Both the position numbers and the translations under genes were made by a program. Shown here piece after piece: positions 47,190-60,515 of a DNA stretch of 64,000 nucleotides. Within the stretch, counting starts at the first letter, position 1; the number at the start of each line of letters is the position of its first letter. The DNA is from Paragonimus westermani (Eukaryota; Platyhelminthes; Trematoda; Plagiorchiida; Troglotrematidae), in contig QNGE01001725.1 in NCBI GenBank assembly GCA_008508345.1, positions 1-64,000 of the forward strand, given 5' to 3'. The notes under the pieces were generated by a model, which worked only from the letters and a program-made list of their open reading frames with translations, was not told the DNA's origin and did not search any database.

Positions 47190-48560
47190 AAAACCAATGG
47201 ACCAAGATAGATGGAACACACCAAGCATCTTCACACTGTAGCTCTCAGGGAAACATGGTAGGCGCCAGAGATCAGTGATAATGGAACCTATACCCTTGGC
47301 TATTCAGCCTACCGTGATGATTACGGAATAAAATTGCGGGTGGGGTCGCCATCTATGTGAGTTTTGAGCATCTTTCTTCTCTTGTACGTAGCTGCAATGT
47401 TGCCTCCTCCTGTGCGATGATGTGTTCACAAACAAACCTCCGTTGCCACGATTTTCTGTTATTGAAAGCTATCTGCCGCTTACCTTTGAGTTCACTCTTG
47501 GACGATAAGACTCTCCTGTCTCAGTTGAACGAAAGTTTTCCCAAACATCCTGATATGGATGATTTCATCTCCCAGGAACATCTTGAGCACAATAGGTTCA
47601 GCCAGCTCTGAATGATAGTTTCGACTCCCGCGTTAGATGCACAACAAAAGGCCCTGGTATAGTAGGTAAAGACGGCTCCGAGGTACTGTCCGGAGCAGAT
47701 CACTTCCCTACTGAACATTTTAACCACAAACAAGGGTCATTACGCTGGTCAGGTTAGTAATAAGGCTCACTTAGGTCACCGTGATCAGTTGATTCTGGTC
47801 TTCGCCATTCTCTTGTACTGCACACAGCAACCTTTGAAGAAGCAGCTGGTCCACAATTTCAGCCGAATCGAATTGGGCAGAGTGAGAAATCATCAGATAC
47901 AGCTCTGCGTGGACGCCAAGTCAGTTACCCCGACCACCAACATAAAACTTACATTACATGAGGCTGATATGCATGTTCCACGCAAGTTAATAAGGAACTC
48001 TTCTCACCCTTCTCTTCCAGACAGGATTTGCTCACATTTTTCTGGTTGTGCAGGGCTATCTACCAGGCAAGGAGTGTTCAATAAGATCGAATACACGTAG
48101 TCGGCGCATCTCGGAAATCTGTCACTATGGTCACCAAAAGCAACCAAAAGTGTTTAAAATAGCAGACTTAGAAGACTCAATCTTCAAATACACACGATCC
48201 TGTCGCTCGACCTCACCACCAACCCTGTCATTGCGGCAAGTGAACAGTGAAATGACTTCTCAAACCGACGTCTTTGTTGGATTATCCGGTTATCAGTAAA
48301 CCACCGGTCACAGCCCTGAATTATCTCCCCAGTGTTTGTCTCCATGAACACCAGAAAGTCTCTGGTACGTGCAGAACTCTTAGTCTACGAGATCCAGGAT
48401 TTGATTTCCAAATCTAGCCCCTTTGGTTCAATGTGCCCAATCCGAATCGTCCTGGAATACTGAAGGAAGCGTCTTCTGTACTAGTCAAACCATTACACAA
48501 TATTTCCATCTGAGGGGAAACTGCATGTTTAGATAGGCTAACAGGTCATGATAAAAAGTT
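47190..48560 (+). pseudogene. LINE (CR1/Jockey-like) endonuclease and RT N-terminus
   Basis: At 47215-47355 the frame reads TVALRETW, then DNGTYTLGYSAYRDDYGIKL. This is the AP-endonuclease block (..LQETW....I....GY...R.DR....GGGVAIYV). It continues with VAIYVSFE and, at 47550-47605, DFISQEHLEHNRFSQL, which fits the FTSWEHAEHNRWTQ-type block. RT entry is seen at 48425-48500 as PNRPGILKEASSVLVKPLHN, matching GPDGI.P..LKE....L..PL. Stops separate these pieces, and later RT motifs were not found. Confidence 0.6.
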
Positions 48561-48599
48561 CTGTAGAAAATGCCATTAGGCACTTTTCGATCGATTTTT

Positions 48600-49900
48600 C
48601 TGTCACACAATGGTGGCCCTTTGGAATGACCTTTTGCCAGGTTTCTTCAATATCTTTTCTAGGATACAATTTATGGCACTACCAGACGGTCCTATGCTTG
48701 GCATGAGCAATGTGTGAACAAGATTTCACGTATTTCCGTGCCTGTTGCTTTCACATTGACATTGTATCCAGAGAAAGCGGTGCTTCACCAGTTTTTCGTT
48801 CGCGATTCAAGAAAGCTGACTCCTGCGTGACACCAGAAGTTGAATCCAAAAGGACCGGGGACATTTGGTAATCGTCCTTGCACCCGCGTATCAACCAGTG
48901 AACTACCAGAAGTGAGATGCTTCGCATGTAAGCCTCACACATTGACAGATGCGCTCCAGTCCACAAATGTACGAAAAGTTTCACGATATTCGTACAAAAG
49001 TTGCGTGCGTTACCAAATACGAAATAACTCACATTTCATCTCACCTATTCCCGATCTGAACGCATAGAGAGAATCCTATCTCATACCCCACATCCTCCAG
49101 AGAATGAGAAGAGCTACTAAACATGGAGCGTCTCCGTGATCGACTAAAAGCATGAAAGGTATTCTGCATTTTGTTCTTCCGGGTTACTTCTTTTGTTTAT
49201 TTGTGTCTGAACACGGAAACTGCAGTACTAATGTTCGGACTGACCAAGGAGACACTGGCCATGATATGAAGTTCATCCAATGCTCCTAATAGAACGCAAG
49301 CAAACTGATGGCCGACTCATATTATACTGAAGTAAACCTCGATATATCCCCAACGTCAGACCGTAGAGAGAAGCCTACGGCAGTTTGGTAACCCAACAGC
49401 GCAAGAAGCGCTGCCATCTTCACTCACTGTTGTTCTAACCTCAACCAGTGGACAAGAGAGACAACCTGGGTACAGACCATAATCGTTCATGGGTGCACAG
49501 AAACTTGGGGCCATCGCGCTATACAGATACTTCCTTCGAGCTACTTACAGGGTTGTGCCGGTGTCCTTTTCTGCTGAGTTTTACCCAGATGGGACATGCC
49601 GTCATTTGCAGCCTGCAACACTCGGAGTTTGATAGTTTGGCCAACATTAGGAAGCCTATTGGAGTTAAACGCTTCTTCTTAACAGCTGGTTGTAAACTCG
49701 TGCTGTATGCAGTGAGCAGATACTATTTATGTCACAGAGCACGGATCCATAGATGCACACTTGACTTTACAACGCGTAATGTTATATCCACTACGGCGCA
49801 AATAAGTTGGGCTGTGTAAGGAGATGTGAAAATTGACGTTGCTGTTCAGTCGTGATATAGCTCATTGGGGTTCTTTATTTCGGGGTTTGGATAGGCGGTA
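48600..49900. other. no gene recognised
   Basis: Includes a 123-codon plus frame at 49448-49819 without any motif. The left part may be further decayed LINE. Confidence 0.3.
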
Positions 49901-49999
49901 CAAAATAATCTTCGCTGTAACCAATTCTGATTTCAAAGACATTGCGCTAGAGATTATCTGTTTTGCCGGCACTCTTGGTTCAACTAAATTCACGGGGAA

Positions 50000-51360
50000 C
50001 GGGCATACTTGTTCGTCCGATGTTTTGTTTTTTGAGCTCAAAAGCTGAACCTAAGCTGCCTGTTTCAAACTATCCGGAGCATCATGCTCACCGTGCTGAT
50101 GATCGGTATTCTGATTGGTCACAAACAATCTCCGCGTGCGAATTGCCTCCCTCGAAATAATACACCGAAACAATGCTCCGAAGCGCCTGAATTTAAATTG
50201 GATCGCACAATTCTCTATCATTGTGCAATGAGCCACGTTCCTGCATCAAAGACAAATAGCACCGAGAAATACCTTCACATGAAAAAGAAGTTTCAAGATT
50301 AGTGGAAGTTACAACACTGTAGGACCGTCACCAGAATTTTCTGTGGTGCCATCGGAATATTGGTACAAAGGTGCCGTTTGCAATCGACAACGTTCAGGGA
50401 TGTCGTGCTACTCATTTTTATCAGGAAAACAGGAATATTACCCATTGTCCATCATCAATACCAGCGTAGTTACCTCCGAAATCAAACATCCACGAAGTAT
50501 CCACGTAACGAGTAAATCAGGTAAAGTTGTGATGGTTGCGTCCGGCCAACGTGAGCACAAATCGATCAAAGCCGGACCCATAATTACTGATCCAGTATTA
50601 TTGCACGTTATTGTTATTAAGGGAAGTAACCATTTGGGCGAGGATTCGGTGCCCCGGGGTCACGATTTCAATTTGTTGATACAGGGATCACTTTCCTTTT
50701 GAACCCCTTCGGGATATACCATTTCGTCTCCGTCCACGAAGATATCTGTCGCCCTGGTGATCTTGCATTCTCCACACCAAAGGGATTCTTGCACGAAGTG
50801 TGGTATTGTTTGCCTCACCACCATGCTATACCGGCAACTTCTTTCGTGGTTCTGGAACAAAACCTGGACGCAGTTGTCAAAAGCTGGTGAAACGAGTGAC
50901 CTTTGGATAAATTATCGTGTTTTAAGAGCCTCTGGTTTCCTGACCATTCCCTCTGCTGATGAGGCTGAGAAGCAAATCCTGGTAAGCGGATAAAAAGAAT
51001 AGCATCGGAGAAAGTCAGTTCATGGAGCGATTTCATAATCGTAAACCCTCAGCACCAGAACCCGCTGCCAACTCGTCGGCGCCAATGATTTGGCAGCAAA
51101 TGTGTGCGCGGTAGCTAAATTCTTCAACGCTTGGTGATCCTGTATGTTTTTGATTTCAATGCCCAACAGGCATTTGCGCAGTTTTAGTGACCTTGAATAC
51201 TGTAGGCGCCTACTTCTGTGAAAGTGAATATCTCTGGCCTGCTGCGTTCGACAACCGGGATTGACAAATAAGTATCTCACCATCTTTAAATTGTCACCCA
51301 CGCTGATACCAGACCTGGAACATCTACAGGTGATAAAGCTCCTCTGGTTTAGCCACACCT
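50000..51360 (-). pseudogene. Gypsy relic: RNase H end and integrase
   Basis: Reading leftwards: 51020-51190 gives DHQALKNL and SWQRVLVLRVYDYEI, the RNase H end (DHQAL..L....RW.L.L..YDYEI). Then 50480-50590 gives VIMGPALIDLCSRWPDATIT and VTTLVLMMDNG, matching the integrase core (..VDA.SRWPE....; LVSDNGTQF). Next, 50330-50400 gives CRLQTAPLYQYSDGTTENS (..TAPYHPQSNG.AE..). Finally FRCIISREAIRTRR at about 50120 resembles the SELLFGR.IRT block. Many stops. The plus-strand frame 50343-50702 is a shadow of this integrase. Confidence 0.6.
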
Positions 51361-51369
51361 AATTTCGTC

Positions 51370-52780
51370 CCGTGACCATTTGTTAACTCGTGTCCATAAT
51401 GCTATACACTCCAGTCCGCCTCCCTCATCCACCGATTTTCACACGCACAACCGTTTCTTCCTGTCACCCTGTCCATCCCTCACCACTGTGAATAGAGCCT
51501 TTACACCAGCCACAGTGTAACTGTCATTATCCAGCGTGTTCACCCGAAACCGGGTATTTGGTCACACACCATGCTGATCCTGTCACATTCCGTCGGTTAA
51601 TTGTTGCATGTCGGTCGCCTGTGCTTACACTTGTTGCACACGTGGACGTTCGACACCCTCTTGTGATCAATCCTAGTTAGTTCTGCAGCGTAAACACATA
51701 AACAGAGGTTCACTTTAGTGCTTGATCTTAGTGTTCGCTTTAGCAGTACCACGTCCTGACTACACACTTTTGTTCCGATATCCGTTGTCGTTGAGTATAG
51801 GTACGTCGCTTGAAGTTCGTCGGAAAAACGTGCGTTGGGCGTATCAATGGTTAGCGTGGGGGGTCTGTATATTCAAAGCGGAGCGCATTGTGTCAAAAAT
51901 CCGCTCAATCCAACGCCCATCTAAACTCACTTATAATGGAAGTTAAAACAAAGAACCTACACAAACGTTGTGTAGAGATACCGCATCAGGATTGGAAGGA
52001 AAGCCTCACTTTACACCCACCGTTGTTTACTGGATCCTTTGCTCTGCACTGCACCATTTAACTTGTGGCCTGTGCCGATACGATCAGCTAGTAACATGGT
52101 GATATCTTTAATACTGTTGAACATATATAAATGCACATTCTTGTCTGACGACTATGAACTACTTGCAACGCATACCTGCTGTCCTCATTATTTACGAGAG
52201 GGGCTTCAATTTTTGTATGATTTCTACGGTTATTCGAAGTCCATGAGTCGGAGTATTGCAAAGTAGTGTCGAGGAGTGGAGCCGCTCGCAATTAAGCAGC
52301 CATCTCTTCATATCGGTGCGAGTGGAGTCGAGCGGTTGGTCGAAAGTTTTAAACTGTGGTGCAGCATTTGGTGTGTTATGAGGGGGTAAAACCAATCAGC
52401 ATCCCTGTTCATGGCTGGTTGTCGAGTTTTGTTGGTTAATGAAGGGTCTGACCCATCCGATCGTTGCAACCTGGCAAACATTCGACAAACCAAACAAACT
52501 GCTGTTAAGTTACCTGCTTCTGGTCGATTCTCAAGCCACAGAACTGGCGAATTCCAGTTCGTTAGTGTGGTCAACTAGCATGACCTCCCGTGAGTTCACT
52601 CTATAAACACGAAAGGAGGCTGCCCGTTGCAACCTTGGTGAAAGCAAGAGGTGTTCGCGTGGTTGATCGATCGCTGGTGTCACTGGCGGTGACTTTCAAC
52701 GGAGACCGCTGGGCAAGAAAGGTAATACTGTTAAAAGCCCGGTACATTCACGTGCATAAAAGGGACGTGAATACCGGTAC
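51370..52780. other. no gene recognised between two Gypsy relics
   Basis: Two overlapping minus frames at 52192-52574 could be Gag debris of the minus-strand relic, but no knuckle or capsid motif is clear. Confidence 0.3.
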
Positions 52781-52786
52781 TACTGA

Positions 52787-55700
52787 ATGAAATGTTATAA
52801 TAATTTGGAAAACCAAAGTGGACACTCCCACAAGAAGTCAACGAGCGAGCAAGTTTCCACGGCCCCCTCACTTACTCGTCATCAGTTCTGGTCTGAAAAA
52901 GTCGACGTGTGTTACACCTGCGCTCATCCTGTCAATTCCGTAATGCTATACGCAATTTATGTGATGAAGCTGGTCATAACAATAAGGTATGCAAGGGTTA
53001 AGGGTGCCACCTGAGTCAGGTTAGGGAGACAAGTGTTGTAGAGCCCTCTACTGCTGCTTGTTCATTGCAGCTGAAATCCACGGCCGGACAGTTTGGTCAC
53101 AGATGCTCCACGTTCAGTTCGGAATGTAGGTATGAATTCACGTTGGGAACATGATGTGTCACTAATAGATCACCCGATCCCTGAGCCAGGCTGCGATCGA
53201 CAACGATCGACATACATGGTGTTATTACCCATCTTCAAACTGCACTGGGTGAGACTGATGTGACGATGGTTGGTAATGATAATGAGCTGATTTCAGCACG
53301 ATCCTTGGTAGTAGAGAGAAGCCTAGCTACCACGGGGTCAACTGTTTTCAGACATCTCACCTGTTCTCTTTCAGCATTTGCTAATTATGAGTGGAGAATA
53401 TGAAGTCCAATTACGCAACTCGACCTTTTAGTGTTCACATGGTTTAGGATGAATGAAAAGAGGGCCAGATGAAATGGTGATGCGGGTTATCCAGTTTTTT
53501 CAAGGCGCCGAATAGTAAATCAGTAAATGAGAAGACATGTATGCAATGCTCACAACAAGTTGAAGGAGAGTGGTGCAATCTCACAGCTTAACTCATCATC
53601 ATAGCTCACACCAACCATTGTGGTTATGAAGAAAGATGGTTACTTGCTTAAGACCTGTGATGATTGTGGATTGATGCTCAACATGAGACTAAAAACTCTG
53701 CGCAGAGACCGAAGAAGAACTGAAAGAGTATATGAGGGTCCTGCATGGTAGCGTGGAATCTAATTCTAATGCGGTTATTAAATCGTTTGCTAACGATTCA
53801 AGTTCACACCGAGTTACGCGTAATCTGTTGATCCGGTAAATGCCTCTCATTATTCGACGACAGAGGTAATCTATCCTCGAAACGGTAAACGAGAAGGCGC
53901 TCGTAATATCTGGATTTAATACGATACTAATTGAATCAATGTAAAAGTCTCACCTCGAACGTGAAAATCCTCAGAACTCGAGGAAAGTAAGTGCCTGTAC
54001 AACAACTCGACAACCACGCACCGATCAACAGTGGTGGACGATAAAGCGGGTTGAACTCACTCAAACAAATGGTCATTGTTTGAGTCAGAGCGAAACGACT
54101 GTTCGTGTATCGAAAAACGGTGGGAATCATGAGCTACTCAAGAAAAAATACCAAAGAAAAATGTCTAATTTCGGCATTCAGAAGTTTACAGAGTTCGGAC
54201 TGAACAGGGATAAGGGAAACGGTTCATGTAGACGGTGTAAGTACAAGGATGAGTAATGTATCTCGTTTGGGGAAGAGAGCGAAGTGTAGGGCCACCTTTC
54301 AACATCAATCAAAGCCCAGCAATCTCAAAATAACGCAGTAGACCTTGGCGAAGTCAACGGCGGTCACTACGCTTAATGCCTTTGTAGTACTTCAGAACAA
54401 CTTTCCGTCGTTCGGAAAACATACAATCACCGGGCTACGACTGATGGAGCAAAGGTCCACTTGTCAGAAGTACGCTGCTGCGATGATTATATGATCATAT
54501 AAGTCGAGAATGCAGCGGGGCTCATTGGGGGAATAGTATCATTTCTGGAACGATTCAGGGGTCAGAGCACGGCGACTCAGACTTCTAAGTGCGTGTTTCA
54601 AGTATAGGTGTTGAATTCTGTTGGCTTTATGTATGTGGGATAAAACATTGGGCGGACGCTGATCGGCAAAGAGCTTTGGTCACCACTATGTTGTCATGAA
54701 ACCAAAGCGTGCTGCGATCAACAATGGGCCGCCTTGAACATTGTTTTCGTTTTGTGCCAAACTTCCTGACGATAGCACAGTCAATATCTGTAGTTCAGTC
54801 ATCAGAAGCATGGTTTTGAACTTGAAAATGATGGGACTCTCCTGCGAGAGTAACTACAGGTTGTAATTAGGAGGTCAATGTTATCTGCAGTATTCGTTTG
54901 AATTTACCAAACTGGCCACGTATACATTGAACAGTGGCTTTGTTTCTGCCTCGGAACAGAGAGTATGCTCGGTTATTTGCACGGCACGGTTGCTGAACAA
55001 AACGGGACACGGATATCTGCCATCAAACAACAAAACGCCAGCAGTATGTCTGACTGTCGTAAGACTGCACAACTGTTTATTTGCTGGTGAATTCAAAATT
55101 GTTACAGATCACCAAGCTCTACAGTATTTCACTGATGTACAGAAATTAGTCTGCAAGTCGTCAGTGGCAACGGTACAGTGGAGCCTGGTCCTATCATCCT
55201 ACGAATAAGAAATCATTCATCGACCTGGTAAGCAGATTCTTTGAGTGGATTTTCTATCATAGCATTCCCGCTTTATAGCTGCTGAGGTTTGTTTTCTTAG
55301 CTGCCAGCAATTCCCTTAAGCCGCTAGAATTTCATCCAGTCGAATGAAGCCCATTTCATCTTGGTAATTTTGGTGGTTACCAATGGTTCGTCATCAGATA
55401 TCAAGTGGAAACATCCAACATCAATTCAGAACCGTGGGGAGTGACAACAGAGCCAGATGGTGTGCTGTGTCAGGGAGAACTGTGGTTAATTCCACCACCC
55501 TTACGACGGGCGGTGTTTGACGACCAGCGCGATGTTCACTGAGGCATGGGGGAAATAAATAATTGGCTCGACTGATGTAGCGGTGGCTGAAAATCGACAC
55601 CGGTATCGAGGTCGTCGCAATGGATGACCATGTCTGCCCTCACAAGACAATGACAAGGCCGAAGAATTGGACATCTTGGCCAGACAGCTGCCTAACGCGG

Positions 55701-55980
55701 TAATATATGCATCCAGACTATTGTGGACCACTTATTGATAAATATTACGCTCTTCGTTGATTGATTCGTACAATTAGTTGCCGACGGTACTTACTACATC
55801 CTCACTTTTCACATCGGATATAAGTCCGACGATGAAAGAGATACACATTTCAAAGAAATCACCCGGAACTTGCTACTGGAAGAACAGCAGACGATGTTAT
55901 TGTCACGCAAGGTTTCCTGGAAACAGCCCAATGCGTGCTTTGCTGAGTCATAGTGACGCTCGTGAAATCCAAAAGTGATC
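52787..55980 (+). pseudogene. Gypsy relic: Gag knuckle, RT start, RNase H, integrase
   Basis: Gag zinc knuckles: DVCYTCAHP at about 52908, then LCDEAGHNNKVC at about 52952-52990 with the first Cys changed to Arg. RT start: NKLKESGAISQLNS, then TPTIVVMKKDGYLLKTCDD at 53550-53670. The RT core is not readable. RNase H: CTARLLNK, then GEFKIVTDHQALQYFTD and VQWSLVLSSYE, followed by EIIHRPGKQ, at 54980-55225. Integrase: GVLCQGELWLIPPPLRRAVF at 55450-55520, CPHKT near 55635, then HPDYCGPLIDKYYALRVD at 55709-55765 (first catalytic Asp). In-frame stops throughout. It is head-to-head with the minus relic at 50.0-51.4 kb and looks like a different lineage from the CsRn1-like element. Confidence 0.65.
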
Positions 55981-55999
55981 AAATCTCAAGGATAGTCGT

Positions 56000-57680
56000 C
56001 AAGCTCCGAGGTTCTTTTAGGTGTCAAATATAAAAATGATGCGAAACATCACACTCACCAAAGTGGTACCGTTTCATTTCTACAGGCTCCGCGAAGGCCA
56101 TTGTAAACGGCCGACATGTTCTGCCCCTCCCTTTCGTCGCATAAGATTGTGGTTTATTGACAATCACATCAATCACCAGAAGGACATCAGGAAATGTGAA
56201 CGCGCTCCGAAGAACCCGCAACCAAACCTGCGAAATTCACTTCGACTCCATTTCGCACTTTAAGCCACTCATATGTTAGTACAAACAGACTCTTTCTGAA
56301 ATTGAGTAGTAACTAACGTTCTTAAACGAAAAATGGTCTTTGTTCTCCGTGCTATCGCCGTCACCAAGAAAGTAGTTGCCATCCCAAATGCACATATGGA
56401 AGAGTCTGCAGTACCGATCAAAAAGAACAATTTCAGCTAGAGGAAAATTGTCAGCTGGTGTTGATATCTTACGGTATCTTCGAATGAACTAGCCAGGTGC
56501 GCTCCTTCGTCTTATTTCTACTTCGGTGTCACAGACCGTGATGTCCAACAAGTCGCCCAACCGGCCGAACCGAATTCTAGTAAACCTACCTGCCAAGTGG
56601 GGTCAACTGGGAAACCTCATGAAACAACGCTGTTGAGATCTGAAAATGCCAGGGCAAACCACAGATTACTAGAAGGTTGATTGCGGTAGAACGAGGTGTT
56701 AAATATGCAGGCAGAGACTAAGACGCACATTAACGTCGACCGTATCCCACAGCTGAGGAACACGACTGTAGTTCCCAGCATCAGCGTTTAAACTCAAGCC
56801 CCTTCTTTCGCAGCGGGAAGCTCTGTAATACTTAATGCTCGTCGAAAACGCTTACCGTGGTCAACGGATGATTCAGAACCAAATTTCCTTGTCACCCACT
56901 CCATGGCTTCAAGGCGCAAAACGTCGAAGATTCATAGTCTGAAGTTTCTGTATAAAGTGCGGTAGCCTCCGACACCATCTGTTCCCTATAATTCAAGGAA
57001 GAACTTGGCGATTCTTAGGAACCCCTCCGTAGGCTATTTAAAGATACACTACGTGCGGACGTTTTCCCGAGTTAAATAAAAATACAATTGCGCCAAATAT
57101 CAAGACAGACATTCAGCAATCCCTTCTAGCGAACGAAAACTCAGTCTTACTAGTATCTCACGGAAAAAATGAAGTGCTAGGTGAACCACACAGGTTTTCG
57201 AGCACCTCCTAGTACATTGTCATTTTTCTCCAACCACCGTGGCTTCCCCGGAAATGCCGAGTATAACGAATGGGCTTATGCCCATCGATAGCATGACAGA
57301 AGTGAGGGACAACAGCATCCTCAGAGACGCCACCTTCTTCAATTTTGTTAAGCCGTCCGATTGGCTCACTCAAGCACAAAGTGAAGTTATATCACATCCT
57401 GGAAAACATCTGTTACGGCATCATAACCATGCTGATGAAATAACATTCCAGAGTTAAAACCAAAATACAGCTTCCATCTCTCTCTTTGACTTGATGGAGA
57501 TCTATTGGGAGACCTCATTCATTCGTTCATTACTACAACTACGTGATCGCACGTGAATGATTGCAGTCGTCACATTCCCACACAACTTCCAGTCATCCAG
57601 TTTTGAAAAGACGCTGCACACTTGATGCACGCTATTGTTAAAGCTGCTGCTTCACTGATAATCATATTGGGAATAACATA
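56000..57680. other. no gene recognised
   Basis: Possibly the decayed integrase tail of the Gypsy relic at the left, but no motif is readable. Frames are under 85 codons. Confidence 0.3.
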
Positions 57681-57689
57681 ACGTTACGA

Positions 57690-60240
57690 GCAAGTTGTAA
57701 TAATCTACGTCTCAACGACCTCGGGTGGCCTTCCTCATACTATCCTCATACTATTGTCTTCCTGTGTTTGCTTTCACGAAGACCTGGCTTACATGTGACG
57801 ATGATGACAGCGAAATGAGTGTCCCCAGTTATTTAGTTTACCGAGCTGACTCCGATCAATGGGGGTAGGAGATCTACGCGAGTTTCTTTTAACAATGTCT
57901 CCCGACACGCGAGGGCATCAGCAAGTTTTTGTCCTTCGATAAATTTGACACTGAGTGACTACAACTACCACTGTGTGTCCAAGACTCACTTCTAGTAGGG
58001 GGTATTTATCGTTCTTCCTCAAGCGACGTCTCCAATGACAACGTTGTTCTCGTAACTCTAGGCAGATTCCTAGAATTAAAAGGCCTCATTCATGCTTTTT
58101 GTGGATGAAGTCAATGCACTAGAGACAAACGGAGCATCAGCTTTGTGCCAGAACTGTGAAAGCGAGATCTCTATATCTTTCTCGACGCTGAAGTGGGGGA
58201 AAGCGTAGACAGAGCATGGCAACGCCCCGAAGCGGCATCGTTCTGGTCAGGTTTCATCTCCGCTCGATCAAGTCATCACTAATGACAACCACCTGGTTGG
58301 CAGAGTTATCAGCAAGCTACCGATTGGACACAGTGAACATTCTCCGTCAACCACTGACCTTGTCTATTACTGGTTACAACAACCGGCAAAAAGGTTAAAA
58401 GTTCGAAATTTTCCTCAGGCTGATTTAATTCGCCTGGGATGCTGCCCGAGTTCGTTTCCTCTAGATTGTGACTCCGTGGGCCAGAACTACCATGATTCTC
58501 AAGGCACAATTCAGAAAGCAGACGAACTGTTTGTATCGCATAAACTATACACCTCATCTTTTCGGCCGTCCATTCCGCGCAGTACACGTCGTCTCCTCGA
58601 TTACTGTTCCCAGTTATCTGCAAAGTATAAGCTTACATGGGTCAGAAGACCTAAGTGAGTTCCGCATCGTTGGGAATAGGTGCAGGCGGTGAATTCGTGA
58701 ACACACGAAACGGGCACATAGTAATGCCTTTCAGATAGCTCGCGGGAACGAAACTTCTGATTCAAGCATATGCGATGACAAAGAAAGATTAAACCCTCAT
58801 CAGGTTGCTTACGACTGTTCGACAGGGAGTATTCTTTTGACTCCCTAGTCGTGACCGAGTACTTCAGGGAGTACTACTCAGCAATCTACAGCGTCACACC
58901 GCCGAATCGGCATTTTGTCCTAGAGCTGCAGAAGATCCGGCAGCCACAATTTACTGCTGGGTTTTCTGTGCTAGACGCTGAGGACTTCTAACTCAAGGTT
59001 AATTAATACAGTGTATTCGGTTCTAAAAAGATCGACCCCGGATTTCTCGGACAGGTAGCTGCTAGTCTGGCAGAACCTTTTCATATGCTTCTTAGACGAA
59101 CACTTCACATTAGCGTTCTCCTCAACGCATGGCAAGAGGCGACGGTCACACTCATAGTTAATGCGGGCAACAGGCACTCTCCAACTGGCCAGCCGACAAC
59201 TAACATTACTGACATTCCGTGCAGGATAATGGAGCGTCTGTCAAATTGTCACATCCTCAACTGTTTCTTATCAAATCGCCCTTTTTTCAGCATGGATTCT
59301 TTCCTAAGAGGTCGTGCTTAACAACTGTGCAAATCTTCAAGAACAGTGTGACGGAGGCCAAAAAAAGACCTTATTTCAAATGCTATCATTTTTACTTTCC
59401 CAAGGATTTGAACCGTGTCCTGCAGGTCTCGTGAAACACGCTGGAGGCTACTTTTATTTCAGGAAATGTTCTGCGCTAGATTGCCTCTTCTCTTGGTAAC
59501 AGATTACTAAAAGTTGAAACCCCATCAGACCCATCAACTTCTGCGGAAGTTCCTCATGGATAATTGCTAGGTTCTTCTTTGTTCCTTATTTTCATTAACA
59601 ACAAAACTACCAGCAACGCTGTCCTTTATAGCGACGACCTGAAGATCTGGAATAGCAGTGATCCCAGTGAAATACAGATGGATTCTGACCCGATTAAGGG
59701 CTAGTTGGACGATTGGAGTTTCTCAATAAAAGGCAATAAGTTTGCTGGCATGTCACCCGGTGGTGATTCTAGCAACGCTTCCTGTTTTATAATCCGTCCA
59801 TCACAGCATCTGTCACAAGGATCGATATATGCAGCTGTTTGTGTAATTTTCCCCTCGCTCATCACCTAGATGGCGGGGAGAACAACTTACCGCCCTTAGG
59901 GTGTTTGTGCGTATTTTCACTCGCCTAGACAAGAAGACTTTTCAAATGATTATTAGTTTTATATAGGACCGCTCCTTGATTATGTTAGTTAGGTTGTGTA
60001 TACCGGGATGGAGATGGACCCTCGCCATTAGGCGTGTGCAGTGCGTGTTAACTAATCAAGTCAACTGTCTAAGAAATGTCGCGTACGGGTCTCGACCCAA
60101 AATTCTTGGTCCATATTCAGCGCATTGCCGGCGACTCCACTGTCATTTACTACTCACATTTTTTAATTATCATAACGAACGATAACGACATAACGTAAAG
60201 CCTTTCGAGCTCTGTCCTCGAACGTTCCTTGGGCAACAGA
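57690..60240 (+). pseudogene. CR1-like LINE relic (endonuclease and RT)
   Basis: Endonuclease: FAFTKTWLTCDDDDSEMSVP, then YLVYRADSDQ at 57768-57860, and LVGGIYRSSSSDVSNDNVVL at 57990-58060. RT: KIDPGFLGQVAASLAEPFHM at 59026-59090, TDIPCRIMERLSNCHILNCF at 59210-59270, HGFFPKRSCLTT at 59290-59325, and the active site as AVLYSDDLKIW at 59620-59652, where both Asp are kept. The C-terminal block appears as LIMLVRLCIPGWRW...RNVAYGSRPKILGPYS at 59975-60115. Order and spacing match CR1/Jockey-type ORF2. Stops and frameshifts occur in every domain. It ends about 280 bp before the VPS10 start codon. Confidence 0.75.
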
Positions 60241-60515
60241 TTTTTTTAAGCGATTGTTAGCTGTTGTAACAGTCCCTTTCTAAATTCTTTAGCGGCGCAT
60301 TTTCAGATCACTTTGAAGCATTGCTTGGGGTATCGGTCAGAAGGACATTTACAACCTCTATCAGTGATTGCCTTCCAGGACCACATACGCCTGCTTGACA
60401 GTGATCCAGAATAACTGACGGAATCCGTGCCTTGAACCTTTGTATCGATTGTTGGAATTATTAATTTCATGACCTTGAGGATAGTACAGTTTTGAATGTT
60501 AACGCATTGGCCGGG

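Noticed and set aside
50084..50302. Plus-strand frame with a signal-peptide-like start
   Set aside because: It overlaps the minus-strand integrase tail (FRCIISREAIRTRR region), has no clean splice to the next frame, and is best explained as a shadow.
50343..50702. 119-codon plus-strand frame that looks protein-like
   Set aside because: The opposite strand reads Gypsy integrase blocks (SRWPDA, DNG, QTAPLYQYSDGTTEN), so this is a shadow frame.
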